Shown: positions 37,671-48,944 of the stretch, one piece after another
Numbering within the stretch: position 1 is the stretch's first letter
Layout: every line of letters begins with the position of its first letter
Assembly: GCA_015956445.1 (NCBI GenBank)
Contig: WIUZ02000013.1
Coordinates: 682,001 to 746,000, forward strand
Source: Thelephora terrestris
Taxonomy: Eukaryota > Basidiomycota > Agaricomycetes > Thelephorales > Thelephoraceae
Reading direction: 5' to 3'
Length of the DNA: 64,000 nt
Program-made: the position numbers and the translations under genes
The notes under the pieces: generated by a model
The model's input: only the letters and a program-made list of their open reading frames with translations
The model's database searches: none
What the model was told of the DNA's origin: nothing

Positions 37671-38943
37671 CTACCTATCAACAGTGAGGCACGTTTCAAA
37701 CTCCAGACGGTCCCTCCCCGCCATCGAGGGGAACCTCTCCCTCGCTTGTGCCTGGAACTCATCACGGTTATACAACCGCCCCGTCCTGATGACGATCTTG
37801 AACTCCGGGCGCAGACGGAGAAAATGCTCAAACCGCTTATCGACGGCATCCCAATTCCCCCAAAGGATTTGAGACGGTTGGTTCAGCCCAGACGGGAGTC
37901 CGGTCAGCTCGAACACGAGCTCGGAGAGACTGAGCGATAAGTCGTTCGAGAGCCTTTCGCATGAGGGTCTTAGATTCAAATTCGGTAAGTTGGAGAACGG
38001 GGTTCTGATCGTGAGATACCGAAGGGATGCATTCTTCTGGAATCGAAGATGTCCCAGCTCGCCATGCCCTGGAATCGGTGTGATCAATTTAGGTAACAGC
38101 ATCGCACTGGAGAGATGAGGTTTCGACCTCCCTCTCACCCTTTCTATCAATGCAGATCGTAAACTCTTCGAGAGTACCTGCGCACAGGTCCAGGATTTGC
38201 TGGCCATTGCTACAGTGAACGTTTTGAAACTCGACTGAACGAAAGTTGAGGCTACACGGTAGATCGGAGGGGAAACTTTTAGGCCATAGTGGGGTTCCCG
38301 GAGTAACATTAATGCACCGAAGGTGCCCACGCAGCGGGGGAGGCGGAGGAGCCTGGCTAACCACGAGAGGCTCACGAAACGCAGTCCAATCCAACGGAGG
38401 GGAGCGAAGGGATCGAAAGGTCAGATTCTGGAGGTTCGGGAACTGGCGGATGAAGTGCGGTACGTAACGGTGGTCGTCGTGGATTGAGGAGTGGAGCACT
38501 AATGTCGTCAAGGTAGGGTAAAAGTTGCTGAAGGACGAGTCGTAGATGACACGGGACACGAAGGGATTACACCAATGAACCGTGAGAGTATGAATTCTGT
38601 CGAGGGATTGAAGATGCTGAAGGTGTGGTCCCAGCAAGGGTGGGGAGAAATCACAACGCAGATCGATGTTCAGGTGTCTGGCGTATCTAAGGAGACCTCG
38701 TTCCGCCATGAGGGGCAAAAGGCGTAATGCAAGTTCAGGGTGATCCTTTTGTGGGTGTTGCTTCCTCTCTCTTAGGGTGAGTACCTTCTGGTTGTTGCCC
38801 GTCGTGAGATGGAGCGTCTGGTGGATCAAATGTCGAGTTGAAGCGAACATCGCTTTGCATGTTAACGAGCAAGCCTTGAGAGCCCTTCGGTTGTCTTGGA
38901 GCATGCGCATGACACGCTCGACAACTTCCTGAGGGAGACCCAT
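37671..38943 (-). CDS. F-box-like protein
   Basis: The start at 38943 gives MGLPQEVVERVMRMLQDNRR then ALKACSLTCKAMFASTRHLI, a standard basidiomycete F-box (LPxEVxxxIxxxLxxx...CSLxCKxW). The rest has leucine-spaced segments (HTLTVHWCNPFV, LTTLVLHSSI, PNLQNLTFRSL) like the irregular LRR halves of these proteins. One intron with a strong GTGAGA donor after IDRKG (near 38135-38065) joins the last exon, HGELGHLRFQKNAS, which runs to 37671. The role is expected to be substrate selection for an SCF ubiquitin ligase, with the target unknown. It is not closely similar to the other F-box-like protein at 24-25 kb. Confidence in the F-box is higher here because the LP start is present. Confidence 0.72.
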
Positions 38944-39649
38944 GCATCCCCCATAGACATTGACAACGATTGAATCGATGTCGACGGTTTTAGGTTTGCT
39001 GAAGAAAGATCGACGCCATCGACGAAGTGTGCTACCTGGAAATTGTGGTTAAAATTGGCGGGCTCTTAGGATAGTAAGGCGCGGAATCTACCCATGGCAA
39101 GTGAAGAATCTCGAGGAGGAAAGCAGATGACGGACAAACGCTGGCCCGGAAAGAGCCGCCATACCGCACTCTCACGCTTCACTCATCCAGGTAGAGTAAA
39201 ATGTAGGACCGCGTGGAACTCGAGACTTTGTGCGGATGAGGAAGCGGTTGGCCCAACCCCATCCTATGGTCATCACAAAAGACTACATCTCATACAGCTC
39301 GCCCTTCGAGTCCCTATCATTGCCGGGAGTAGTTCTCCGATGTTATCGTACAACCATTGTAGCTGTCGGCATTGGTCTACCTGGCACGGAAAGCCTGACA
39401 TATAGGACGAAATGCAGATCTATCCTCGCTTTTGGTTCCTCTATGCCTGGGTGCTAACTGGTGTCCCAAAAAATCTGGGCGATCTTGCTGGATTCGCCTA
39501 AAATGCGGGGAGGATCAGGATGGCAGAAACTATCTGACCCACTTCAAGTACGAACTCGCAGCGCTGAGGGAAGGCATACTTGTAGTATGTATGTTATGCT
39601 GGCTCAACAGCATCTCATACTTGAATCTCAACAAGAATCCACCTGCCCT
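38944..39649. other. intergenic, no supported gene
   Basis: About 700 nt upstream of the F-box-like gene. Nothing recognised. Confidence 0.35.
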
Positions 39650-39765
39650 TTCATCTTTTCGTGCTCGGTAAGGATTTGTTTCGAACGTGTTCCTTGCTTC
39701 GGAGAAGAACCCTATCGAATGCGAGCAACTTCCAATAAACCTCCGCCACCTCATCGGAGTGATCC
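39650..39765 (-). pseudogene. DUF6593 gene fragment
   Basis: On the minus strand the sequence reads EVYWKLLAFDRVLLRSKEHV and on to LPSTKR before a stop. It aligns by eye with the same block in the intact DUF6593 gene just upstream (RIYWKWFSPSRIIFMGR...FLPRCGKMKG) and in the copy at 44.3 kb. No flanking DUF6593 exons were found next to it, so this is a one-exon remnant in the same orientation, directly behind the intact gene. Confidence 0.55.
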
Positions 39766-39872
39766 TTGCCTCTGTGCTCGCGTCACGCAAACGGCGACAC
39801 GACCTTCGGAGCTGGCCTCACAAAGATTCCAAATCAAAGCTCAGGACTTTACATAGACTTTGCCACCGCTTC

Positions 39873-40550
39873 TCATTCCTTGCGCGTCTGTTCCACAAGT
39901 ACGAACGTCACAATGATGTAGTCCAAAATGTCCATTCCCGCTGGTTGAACTTCGATTCTCGCCTTCTGTTTGTTAATGAAGTAGTGCGGGCGATGGAATT
40001 CGGCAATCACCGTCTTCTTCTCATCGGTGGTGACCAGCTTTGCCCCGTCGTTCAGCGTTTGGGTGAACTAGTGAGTCGGAGAACACACTCACCCTGCCAG
40101 GGTTCATCCCCATCGCACCCAGCGCCCACCTGTACTGAACGCCATCCGGTCCAGTAAACGTGAAGCTCCTGTTTATCATACCCGGCTCAGCCCTACTCAG
40201 TGGGAACCCCAACCAAGGTCTGCTTACCCTTTCATCTTCCCGCATCTGGGCAAAAACTCGTCTCGGGTAGTTATCCTTCCCATGAAAATGATCCTACTCG
40301 GTGAGAACCACTTCCAATAAATCCTCGTTATCTCAACACTAGTTTCTTGCGATTCCGGCTCCGCCCCGTCAACACCCTCATACAAATGTGGAGGAGGCGG
40401 TGTGTGTGATTCGAACTTCCTGATCCGTGTGACGCTTCGGGCGATCCTCAGGGGGGTTTCGATCCTGTACTTGATGTTGCCCGTGGCTTCTTCAACGAGT
40501 GCTGTTCGAAGGGGAGAATTTCTCGCGAGTCTGAGAACACAACCGCTCAT
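39873..40550 (-). CDS. DUF6593-domain protein
   Basis: The three-exon model 40550-40228, 40168-40093 and 40067-39873 gives 197 residues with matched phases. Exon 1 begins MSGCVLRLARNSPLRTALVE and contains TGNIKYRIETP, the usual two-strand opening of DUF6593. Exon 2 gives SFTFTGPDGVQYRWALG, the central conserved turn. Exon 3 gives KTVIAEFHRPHYF and then MDILDYIIVTFVLVEQTRKE, the family's characteristic C-terminal helix. These tubby-like beta-rich proteins occur in large numbers in mushroom genomes and their function is unknown. No signal peptide. All key blocks are intact, unlike the two neighbouring copies. The stop is at 39873-39875. Confidence 0.8.
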
Positions 40551-41938
40551 CCAAGTGTGGTAGGAGTGTAACCGAAGCCTGAAGAGTGATCAGTACGTGT
40601 GTCGCCTGTGGCGTGGAACCAGGGATGTGGGCCACGAGTGAACTGCATTGTACACCGTCACTGGCGTGACATTTCATGACCCATACCGATAGTTAGGTGT
40701 CATGCCCTTGAGTCAGGGCGGGGGTGGTGTGGCCGATCGAAGTCACGCCAGTAGTGATGTCCGTTTTAACAATGATGCATCACTGTCCACCGACTCCACT
40801 ACTTTCGGGAAACAGAGACCTGGAAACGAGGCCGTGAGCTATATCCTGCCCAAGTGTTCGCCGCAAGGGAAATCGTCTGATTACGTACGTCGAGAAAAGT
40901 ATCTTCTATATCCCGCCAACCGGTGGGTCTAAGCAAAGAAGACACGCCTCAGCTCGCGGGCGGTGACCCAGATTCGATTCATCACTGTCTCGGCTGGAAT
41001 GGTGTCCCATAGCTTAAAGGCTATAGCTAAGGACGTGGTCACCAAACACGAGTCGATGTTGAAATGGAGGCAAGAAATTAAGGGATGTCATACTATGCCT
41101 GTGAAAGATTCTGTGGATTAGCCTAGCGTGCGCGATAAATAAGAAATGGTGGTGTCGAACCGGTTGGGTTCTGGCAAGGCCGTTTACATAATGGAAACCC
41201 ACGATGACGTGAAGCCCAAATTAAGGCGATTGTTCCGCTCGCGACTGCTTGCATGTCTTGCAAGTATCGAGCATAATCTATGATATCTGGTGGAGTTTCT
41301 TCCACGTCGCCTAACGGCAAGATTCGCGTCAAGAAACCAGTCCGAATGAGCATCTTCAGGAGCCTCCGGCGATCGATCGAAATGAGTCGTCCTCTTGGGC
41401 AGACAACGACCAATATCAGACCTCGTCGTACGGACCTTCGGCAACAGTTCTCACCTTTGTGTATCATGAACTCCTCAATCCTTAGCTGACGGTATGCTTT
41501 TGTCGTCTAAATAACAAGCAGCTTGAAGTACTAACCGCCTGCTTGCCTGCAATGTTAAGCACAGCGCTGCTAATACCGTACAGCCAAATCGGGTCCCTGG
41601 CCAATCACAAAGTGGTTAGCTGGATGTTACCGAGAGAGCGCTTCCCCCACCTGATATCGCTGGATGAGCCTTATCACCCTGCGCATGTCTGGACGTGTCC
41701 GCCTATAATTAGGCCAGATGGGGACGGCTTGGGCGCCGATGCAACGTGTGTCCTACTGTATATGGTCACGAGGAAGACAATATAAATGCGTTATCAAACT
41801 CCATCAAAAACCCGTCGCCCTTTACTATCAGCCACCATCTCCTTATCCCTCTTCACCTGAATCCCACAAAGTAGGTTTTACCTCTATCACTCCGTACCGC
41901 CAATATCTGACCACGGAATCTGCCTTGGTCGTTTAGCT
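40551..41938. other. intergenic, no supported gene
   Basis: About 1.4 kb with short overlapping frames on both strands and no recognised domain. No repeat was identified by eye. Confidence 0.35.
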
Positions 41939-42636
41939 ATGATGTCTTCATCCGATACCTTCACATTCCAAGCAATAGACGGGCGGGGAGTGGATCCTCG
42001 GACGCTCCAGTTACCTACTCTCTTGAGCGTGGACGCCTTCATTGCAGCAGTAGAAGAATGTTGCCCGACTTTGCCCCCAAGCATCGACGATTTCGCTAGA
42101 ACCCCGGACCTGGTCCCTGACGATGGCAGTAGCCAGAGGTATGTCAGCCCCTGATTGTTTCTGCTGCGCACGAGCGCTTGACTGATCTTCGTCTCTGTAG
42201 TTCTAGCTCCCCTTCGTGTTCTCCCCAAGCCCGTGCTTATACTTATCTCCCTCAAGAGGGCCATATCGATCCCGGTCTTCTCCGCCACCCTACCACTCCT
42301 GCATCATCCAATTCCCCCAGTCATCGTGTCCGTGTCTTACGCGTGTTAATTGAGGCGCCATGTGCAGGAGGAGTACCCCTAAAGCAAAACGACTGGAGTT
42401 TTTGTTGCTCCGTCTGCGGAGATCGTTTTGGACGGCGCGACGAGGCCAAGCGCCACATTGACACTGCAGGAATGCGAGTCCAGTGCAGGTATTGCAAGAA
42501 GTCTGCGTCCGGAAGGCCCGACGATCAACAACGCCACGTGCTTAAAAACCAGAATTGCTTGAAGCTTTGGACTGCTGGTAAAGAGGAGGGACGCTTTACC
42601 GACGAACGTAGCGCGGAAGACGCCTTCTACGACTAA
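41939..42636 (+). CDS. small zinc-finger protein (C2H2/C2HC type)
   Basis: ATG 41939 (a second in-frame ATG follows at once) begins MMSSSDTFTF. One intron at about 42139-42201 (donor GTATGT, acceptor CTGTAG) joins SSQ to SSSPSCSPQ. The C-terminus has two cysteine-pair fingers in tandem. The first is CSVCGDRFGRRDEAKRHI, a clear C2H2 core whose second His is replaced by a more distant ligand. The second is CRYCKKSASGRPDDQQRHV followed by LKNQNC. Such proteins usually bind DNA. The N-terminal 100 residues are Ser/Pro-rich and probably disordered. Length is about 212 residues. A 128-bp perfect-looking hairpin lies 120 nt downstream. Target genes unknown. Confidence 0.65.
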
Positions 42637-42755
42637 GGCCACGACGAACACCCACTCCTGGCTCGCGGACATGGACGTGCAGATACGGACAAAAAAAGCC
42701 CAAGAAAGAAAAGAAGAAGAAGAAAACCTCATAACGCCTGGAAATATCGGCGGAG

Positions 42756-42883
42756 CGGATTATGGTGTTCGGTGTCACCTTCCCCACCCGAGCGGTCTCG
42801 CTTGCGACGCAGCCCGTCCGGAGCTGCAGCGTCGCTAGCGAGACGGCTTGGGTGGGGAAGGTGACGCCGAACACCAGAATCCG
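42756..42883. repeat. 128-bp inverted repeat (hairpin)
   Basis: Two 57-bp arms (42756-42812 and 42827-42883) are reverse complements with about six mismatches and a 14-nt loop. Both strands encode nearly the same peptide across it (FGVTFPTxAVSLAT then VASETAxVGKVTPNT), a simple consequence of the palindrome in that frame. No target-site duplication is obvious. It could be a tiny foldback/MITE or a structured 3' element of the zinc-finger transcript. Confidence 0.8.
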
Positions 42884-43907
42884 TTTCGTCGCAACAGCCT
42901 CACGATTGGGTCTTCCTCCCCTTCTTTTTGTACCTACGACAGCTATTCTTTATTATTTCACGGAGGCAGTGTTGTACCCAGTGTTCTTCCCTGTATCCTC
43001 TCATTTTCGTTTCGAGTCAGATGTGTTTTTATGAACCCAATAAAATTCAGTCTCCAACCGGCCAGTAGTCGAGCACTGAAACCGAGACCCTACCACGGGA
43101 TGAAACTACATAGTATGCAAAACCGTGGCATGGTGAACGCAATTGTGACCGCTGGAGGCGTATGTAAACCTTGAGCTTGAGGATCAAACCACTTCATCCA
43201 GCGCCCAGTCAACAGAATGTCGGGCGAAAGGCTTCCATGCCCAACTAACATCGGCACATAGCCCCCGTGATACCTTTCCCCGACCTCAAAGATTGAGGCC
43301 ATCGGCGAACTTCAGGCGATGATGATCCAGCCTAGCGTCTTGTGGTATCCGAAGGGTGTTTCGATATATGGGGCTACAGCTATGAATTTATCCCAACGTA
43401 TATAAGCATCAAGGGTTTTGGCAGAAGCCAAAGCGGATCGTTCCCACCCGAATAAATTCAGGGCGTTTTCAGACCCATGGACGGTTTTGGCTCCGACTCC
43501 CACGGAGGCGGCAACGAGTGCACTGGTAGCGATTCAGAGGTAGATTTGGCGGGGAATCGCCGTGTCAGTCGAGAACTGACCATTACCATTCTTTGTCACT
43601 CTTGGTAAGAGAGAGACAATTCCTACGGATGCACCCGGTCAATTGGGATTGGACACCGGGTTGGGTCCTCGAGGTAGGTCCCTCACGACAATTCGGGCCA
43701 CCTGAGCGTGCGATAGAATGACTGGCATGGCCTACAGCTTGTTAACGCTCTGAGTTGATCTCGAAGAAACGCTCACGTGGTGCACCCCAAAGTCGTGAGG
43801 ATGGGTGAGCGAAACCGAAGGATACTTGACCGGCTCCAGGCACCAACTCACTAAAAAAGGATGCGAACCGCGTCATCATCTTCAGATACCCAAAGCATCC
43901 GGAACGT
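42884..43907. other. intergenic, no supported gene
   Basis: About 1 kb with two short minus-strand frames (43090-43302 and 43312-43503) that could be relics of a gene. No domain recognised. Confidence 0.3.
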
Positions 43908-44395
43908 TCAACCACATTGACGATTTTGCGTCCCTTCCCGCTGCCTGCGTTTATGCCCGACGTACACGAACGTGGAAATGATGTAGTCCAACATCTCCAT
44001 CCACTCCGGTTGAGCCTCGAGTCTTGCCTTCTGTTTATTGATGAAGTGGTGTGGGTGGTAGAACTCAGCGATCACCGTCTGGTTCTCGTTGGCTGCGAAC
44101 AACTACAGTGTTTCTGCGCCGGAAACATTGGCGAGTCAGAGAAAAAACTCACCTTGGGAAGGTGTAGCCCCAATGCCCCCATCGCCCACCTACACCGAAC
44201 GCCGTCTGGCCCAACGAACGCGTAGCCCCTACGGGTCAGCTAAATATCATATGGAAACTCGACAGGATTTACTCAACCCTTCGTCTTTTCGCACTTGGGT
44301 AAGAATTCGCTCCGAATGTGCTCTTTACCCTGAAAAATATCTTAGCCAGCGCGAGTCTCTTCCAGTAAATCCTCGCCATCTCGTTATACTTCGTA
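43908..44395 (-). pseudogene. DUF6593 pseudogene
   Basis: The copy runs in the same direction as the intact DUF6593 gene 4 kb upstream. Recognisable blocks in order on the minus strand are RIYWKRLALAKI, then (after a 1-nt deletion relative to the intact copy) SEFLPKCEKTKG, AFVGPDGV with RWAMGALG, and QTVIAEFYHPHHFINKQ followed by LDYIISTFVYV. The deletion shifts the frame, and there is an in-frame TAG just after the second acceptor where the intact gene reads through. The N-terminal exon start was not recognised. The splice sites between the blocks are still visible, so this is a fairly young pseudogene. Confidence 0.7.
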
Positions 44396-44658
44396 GCCGA
44401 GAGCGAGGAGACGGGCTGAATATCCTTTTGCAAACAGCTATGACCCCAGGCCGAGGTTTTAGTTCTGCCCAGGTTTCAGAACACAGTTCAAAGTGGTGAA
44501 AGTATTCCTGAAGCGAAGTCAAGCTTTGCGGAGGAAGGTGCGGCACGCGTGGACTCGGAGTGGGTTCTCGCTCGAAATGGAAATGAGGGGCCAGGAGGCT
44601 ATCCCTTATCGTACCATCTGTCATCGCCAGTTATTGCCCCGCCATTTGACCTCGCAAC

Positions 44659-45172
44659 ATGGAAAAAATAAAATTCATAACTCTGCCGAAAATATCTCGC
44701 CGGACACGAAGCCAAACTGCAAGCGGCCCCACTGAGGAGTCGATGGAAGTTGATTTGCCAGCACTACTGCGCCCCACCGCATCAACTCCAGATCTAGGGA
44801 CCAACTCTTCAAGTTCGTCCACGCCTGCCCTACTTTTCTCTATTGAACAAGAATCTGGGGGTATGCAAACAAGCTTTTTTGGGAGAATATGCCTGACCGC
44901 TCTCATTCATTATTTCAGACCGCAGTGTCGCTCATTCTCCGACCCAGTCCAAATCACTTGGAAAAGGAAAAAGAAACCGCGCCAACACTGAAGAGAACAC
45001 CGGGGATCCAAGAGCAACGTCAAAGAACAAACCAAAACTCAAGTCCATTGCGGCTTCCGCAGCAAAATTGACGTTCCGTGGGGTCAGAGAAGCTGCAGAC
45101 GCATTCCCTCCCGGGTGTCCTTATGGAAATAGTACTATTCCCACGGAGTTTTGTGATATTTCAGTAAAATAA
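44659..45172 (+). pseudogene. N-terminal fragment of an NLR-type (NACHT) protein, truncated
   Basis: ATG 44659 begins MEKIKFITLPKISRRTRSQT. A GT-AG intron at about 44862-44919 joins QESGG to DRSVAHSPTQ. A Ser/Lys-rich disordered region leads to SIAASAAKLTFRGVREAADA followed by FPP. That last block is the start of the helical N-terminal domain found in many Agaricomycete NACHT proteins, where I would expect a continuation such as LKSVAGG. Instead the sequence switches near 45112 to an AT-rich tail (GCPYGNSTIPTEF) that stops at 45172. No P-loop follows. The gene is therefore broken, probably by an insertion or rearrangement at about 45112. The family call rests on this short block only. Confidence 0.5.
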
Positions 45173-46380
45173 ACTCAGTTCAAAATAGTAATTGCCCTCC
45201 CTGGCCTAGCTAGGGCCAGGAATAATACTAATAGTAATTCCCTCGCTTCTCTCTATGTTTTCACATGTGACCGATGAACCTGGGGTGGCCCGAAAGTGTG
45301 ATCGGCTATATTCCTGGGATCCTCGCGGCGCTTCGCTACCCGGTTTTGACAGCTCCCTCGCTTCCCCTGTCCCTCGACAGTGATGGCGACACTGTCCTTA
45401 ATTTCTTTGGGAGGAGCATCTGTGGGAATGTCCCATCAATCCTGCCGCTCTTTTCCGGCATCCGCTTCTTTGCCTCCCACTTCCCGCCTCCTTCTCCCGC
45501 GCCCCGCCTCCCGCCATTCCCCGGCGTCTGCTCCTCTGCCTCCCGCCTCCGGCTTCTCCCGCGTCCCGCCTCGTCACCTCCCTCCCAGGCTCGTTTGTCC
45601 CCACTTCCTCCCGTGGTATTGTAGACTATATATATTTATACCTGTAATGCAGTTTAAATATTATTAAAATTATTTCGCACACAAATAGCCGGTGCAGCGA
45701 TCAGCGAAAAATTTCCTTTTTGGGATTACGGGCGCCTGGTGTTGAAAAAAAAAACAGGGGGGGGGGGGGTATTCTGGGCAATACATTTATGTGCTCGCTT
45801 TTCCCTTTCTGTCACGGGCCCAACGCCAGAGCAGCTGTGCATCCCGCTGGTTTTTGGCACGAGCGCGGGAGCTCGGGCTCGAGCTCGAGCCACCAGGGGA
45901 CGGGCCAAATATCCGTGTACTGGGACCCGGGATTACATGCTCTGCTATTCATTAAACTCGTGTATATTAATTTATATTACAGTTCTCAGTATTAGCAATG
46001 CGCGAGATCGGATTCGAGTCGACCCGGGGGCAATCTAGAAAAGCGCGTCCCTGGGACCAAATATTACAACCGGATGCCTACCCCTTCAAGTAGGTGATTA
46101 CACTACATACTGGCTTTATTGACGTCGCGTCCGAAGACAAAAGGTGCATTTCCCTCCGCCCCCACCCGGTGTTACGCAGTACCACAAATATCACCAAGTT
46201 ACACGTGACTGGGACATGTGCACAAACCCCAACATTTAGCTTGAATGGCTCAAGCGTTTGTGTAATCCGGAATAAAAAATGTTAAGTTTAGATTATCAAT
46301 GGCCAGAACGAGTGAGAAATACCAAGTCCAAATTATGCGTGACAGCGGGCGCGGCGCGATTTCGAGTCGATAAGTTGAAT
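45173..46380. other. low-complexity and repeat-like intergenic DNA
   Basis: Contains a short palindrome cluster near 45115-45240, a long C/T-rich run (about 45430-45610), an A10-G13 homopolymer pair near 45744-45769, and a GAGCTC/CTCGAG-rich palindromic patch near 45870. No gene. Probably the body of one or more old insertions next to the truncated NLR fragment. Confidence 0.4.
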
Positions 46381-46479
46381 TTTCTCACGGTTGCTCATTC
46401 TCCGCCCAAGTCAAAGTTCCTCACGGTTTCTCATTCTCCGCACAAGTCAAAGTTTCTCACGGTTGCTCATTCTCCGCCA
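46381..46479. repeat. 36-bp tandem repeat, about 2.8 copies
   Basis: Units at 46381-46416, 46417-46452 and 46453-46479 differ at only a few bases. The period is a multiple of three, and one frame reads FLTVAHSPPKSK repeatedly. Confidence 0.85.
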
Positions 46480-46622
46480 TCAGAGAAGAAAAACATGATT
46501 GTATTGCCCACCTCAAGGGAGGCCCAAGAAACTGGTAAATATCCTAGAGATCTATTTAATTCGCTCAAACGGAAACTGTCTATCTCAGCAAAGGGGGTCC
46601 CAAACGTAGAGCTAATGCGTGT

Positions 46623-48944
46623 TTACTGCGCCAACAATGCCTTCCGTGTTGGTCTTACCTGTCGCTTTCCCTCGCCGCATTCATAAGTGCGCGGTCCAAT
46701 GGTCGACACCGGCCGGCAAGAAAATGATGTGGGTGGGTGGGAAGATGATGCTGGTGGATTGGATGTGGGGCTGGGCTGATTGGTGGTCAACTCAGACTGA
46801 GAAGGTGGCGGGGGATGGGAGGGAGCCATCCTGATTCGCATCAACTCCTGAATGGCCCAGTGAAGGTCAGTGGTTGCTTCTTCAAAGAACAGGATCTCGT
46901 CAGGAGATTTTATTGCGTGGGCCCACCAAGCAAGCGCCATGACTGCAGTGAAAAGTCCGTCTTTACCGTTGGCAGGGAACTTGCGCCAACAGGCATCGCT
47001 GTTGGAAGACCTTGGGAATGGCCATTTTCGTACCTCCCGCTCCTGTGGTTGGGCTGGTGTCCACCATTTCACCCATTCAGTTCCATAAGTGTTTGCATCA
47101 ACGACGGCAGGTGTCCGGTCGAGAGAACACTTCCCATTCGTCAACCAGCGTCGCAATTCCTGGGGTCGCGATGCCACTGCGAGCCGCTGGAGTTGCTAGA
47201 TGCAGAGACATTAATTGATGGCAGGAAAATAAAAGAGGAGACGGTACTTACACCTTTCAAGGGAGGCATCGTCTCCAATATCAGGTAACTTGTTACCATA
47301 GAAACCCACTTCTCTCCACCCGGAACCGACTCCCAGTATGCACGGACATCTTCAGAGATGAAATTTCCATGAACGCCAGTGAGGTTGAATGTACTGTCCC
47401 CAGCCCTTGTTAAGAGTGGCTGGCCAAGTGTGCCAGCCCCGGGGGTTTGCATGTTGGGCCGTGGTGAAACTGGGGTGGGCAACGGGTGGACATGGGATGT
47501 GAAAGGTGATGATGAGGTGGGGCTCAGGTCACCAGGACGCATCAATGGCGTCTGCAGTGTGCCCTTGGAGTCTTTGTCATCGGATGAGGAGTCTGTGGTT
47601 GGTGACGAAGGTTGCGGCGAGTCAAGAGAGTGGGGGCTTTGTGAATCACTAGCACCGGCATTGAGAGAGGGGGAGGGAAGCAGCGTCGTGGGGCTAGGAC
47701 CACCATCTCGGGGGGAAGAGTCATCCATGGTCTCGTCATCCATGGTCTCCATAGCGGTAGTCGTCAGACCAATCGTGACTCCGAGTTGGGGCGTTGCAAT
47801 CGAAAGCGACAGGACTGCACCCTGCAAAGATCGCCTCTTTTTCTCCTCCTCACCTAGGGGACGAGAGAGTCAATTAAGTAAAGAGACAATGAAGACGATG
47901 AAAACAACTTACTGTACGCTGTGCATAGCCACTTGTGGTAAGTTCTCCTCAAGCAAGCGACTTCAGGGTGTGCTTCATGGAATGCCTGTCCGGTATCTTT
48001 GGACTTCCCAGTCACATATCTAGACGGGGATGAGAATGGCGGAGGAAGTCGAGGCATTGGGAGATCTTACAGATGACTAGAAATGGCTCCAGCTTTGGGT
48101 TCAGGACTGCCAAGCAAGACCACCACCTTCCAACCTGTTTGTCGTTCAATCTCCTCGATGGCCACCTGCACCGTGACTGCGAGGTTGTCAATAGCACTGT
48201 AGGATATGGAGTCAGAGCGTTCTTGATGAGAGGTCTGAACAATGTACCGTTGAGCATAAGCATTTTCAGCAAACAGGTCGTCTCCATGTGCGTTGGCTTC
48301 ATCCGCCCATGGGAGAGTCCACGTCATCTCCTTCAACGTTCCCTGCTCACAAATCCACTTGTCAAGCTCGTCAAGCTCATTGGGGGTCAGACGGCTACAC
48401 TTCCAATGCATCACTGCCATATGAAATAACAGCTTCTCCGAAGACGAGGCCGAGGACTTGGCAGTGACCTTGAGGAACGGCTCGAGAATTTCTTGGACCG
48501 AATCCTCACTTCGCCGGGCCCAGAGGTCATCAACCTCGCTGCAGAGGGGGGAGTCATCCGGTCGCCAATACCGAATGGAGAATGCCTGGTGGCGTTGGTA
48601 GGGAGGTTTCTTGCGGTTGGACTTCCCGGATAAGTCGAGCACACGAGGTGCTGGTTCAGAGTATGGGGAGGCTGACTCGCGCTTCGCCTTCTTCCGGGCT
48701 TCACCGTACCAGTTGGCGATGCGCTGAGCAAAATATGAGTGGGAAACGAGTAAAAAACATTCGGCACAACACTCACAGTTCGCAGCCTCTCTTTTTCCTG
48801 GGCCTCAAGTACTTCGGAGGATATGGATATGCCAGCTGGTGGTTTGATGGGTTCTGGATCCCACTTCTTCAAGAAACCGTCGTAAACTTGCGCGTGCAAT
48901 GTCGTCAAGGCGGTGGTCTCTTTAGCTTGTTGAAGCAAGTGCAC
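46623..48944 (-). CDS. multicopy Agaricomycete accessory protein, N-terminus lost
   Basis: The minus-strand frames splice well. HLLQQAKETTALTTLHAQVY and DGFLKKWDPEP are joined (donor after ERLRT, 48777) to RIANWYGEARKKAKRES. Next come LYVTGKSKDTGQAFHEAH with CLRRTYHKWLCTAYS, then EEKKRRSLQG, a Ser/Pro linker, and finally YGTEWVKWWTPAQPQ with FPANGKDGLFTAVMALAWW. This order (a helical block ending in an NWY-x-basic motif, a phosphate-rich middle, and a C-terminal W-W block) is that of a large, uncharacterised family repeated in mushroom genomes. No catalytic motif is visible. There is no ATG at the 5' end: the open frame begins one codon inside the giant palindrome that starts at 48945, so the first exon was probably cut off. 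Whether it is expressed is unknown. Confidence 0.6.

Noticed and set aside
37671-38375. Long minus-strand frame across the F-box intron
   Set aside because: Only its 3' part is coding. The upstream part is the other frame of exon 1 and is replaced by the spliced model.
45990-46040. GGATTCGAGTCGA-like stretch resembling a tRNA T-loop
   Set aside because: No acceptor stem, anticodon arm or D-arm could be folded around it.
47379-48023. 214-codon plus-strand frame opposite the accessory gene
   Set aside because: Shadow of the minus-strand coding exons, which have consistent splice sites and known family blocks.
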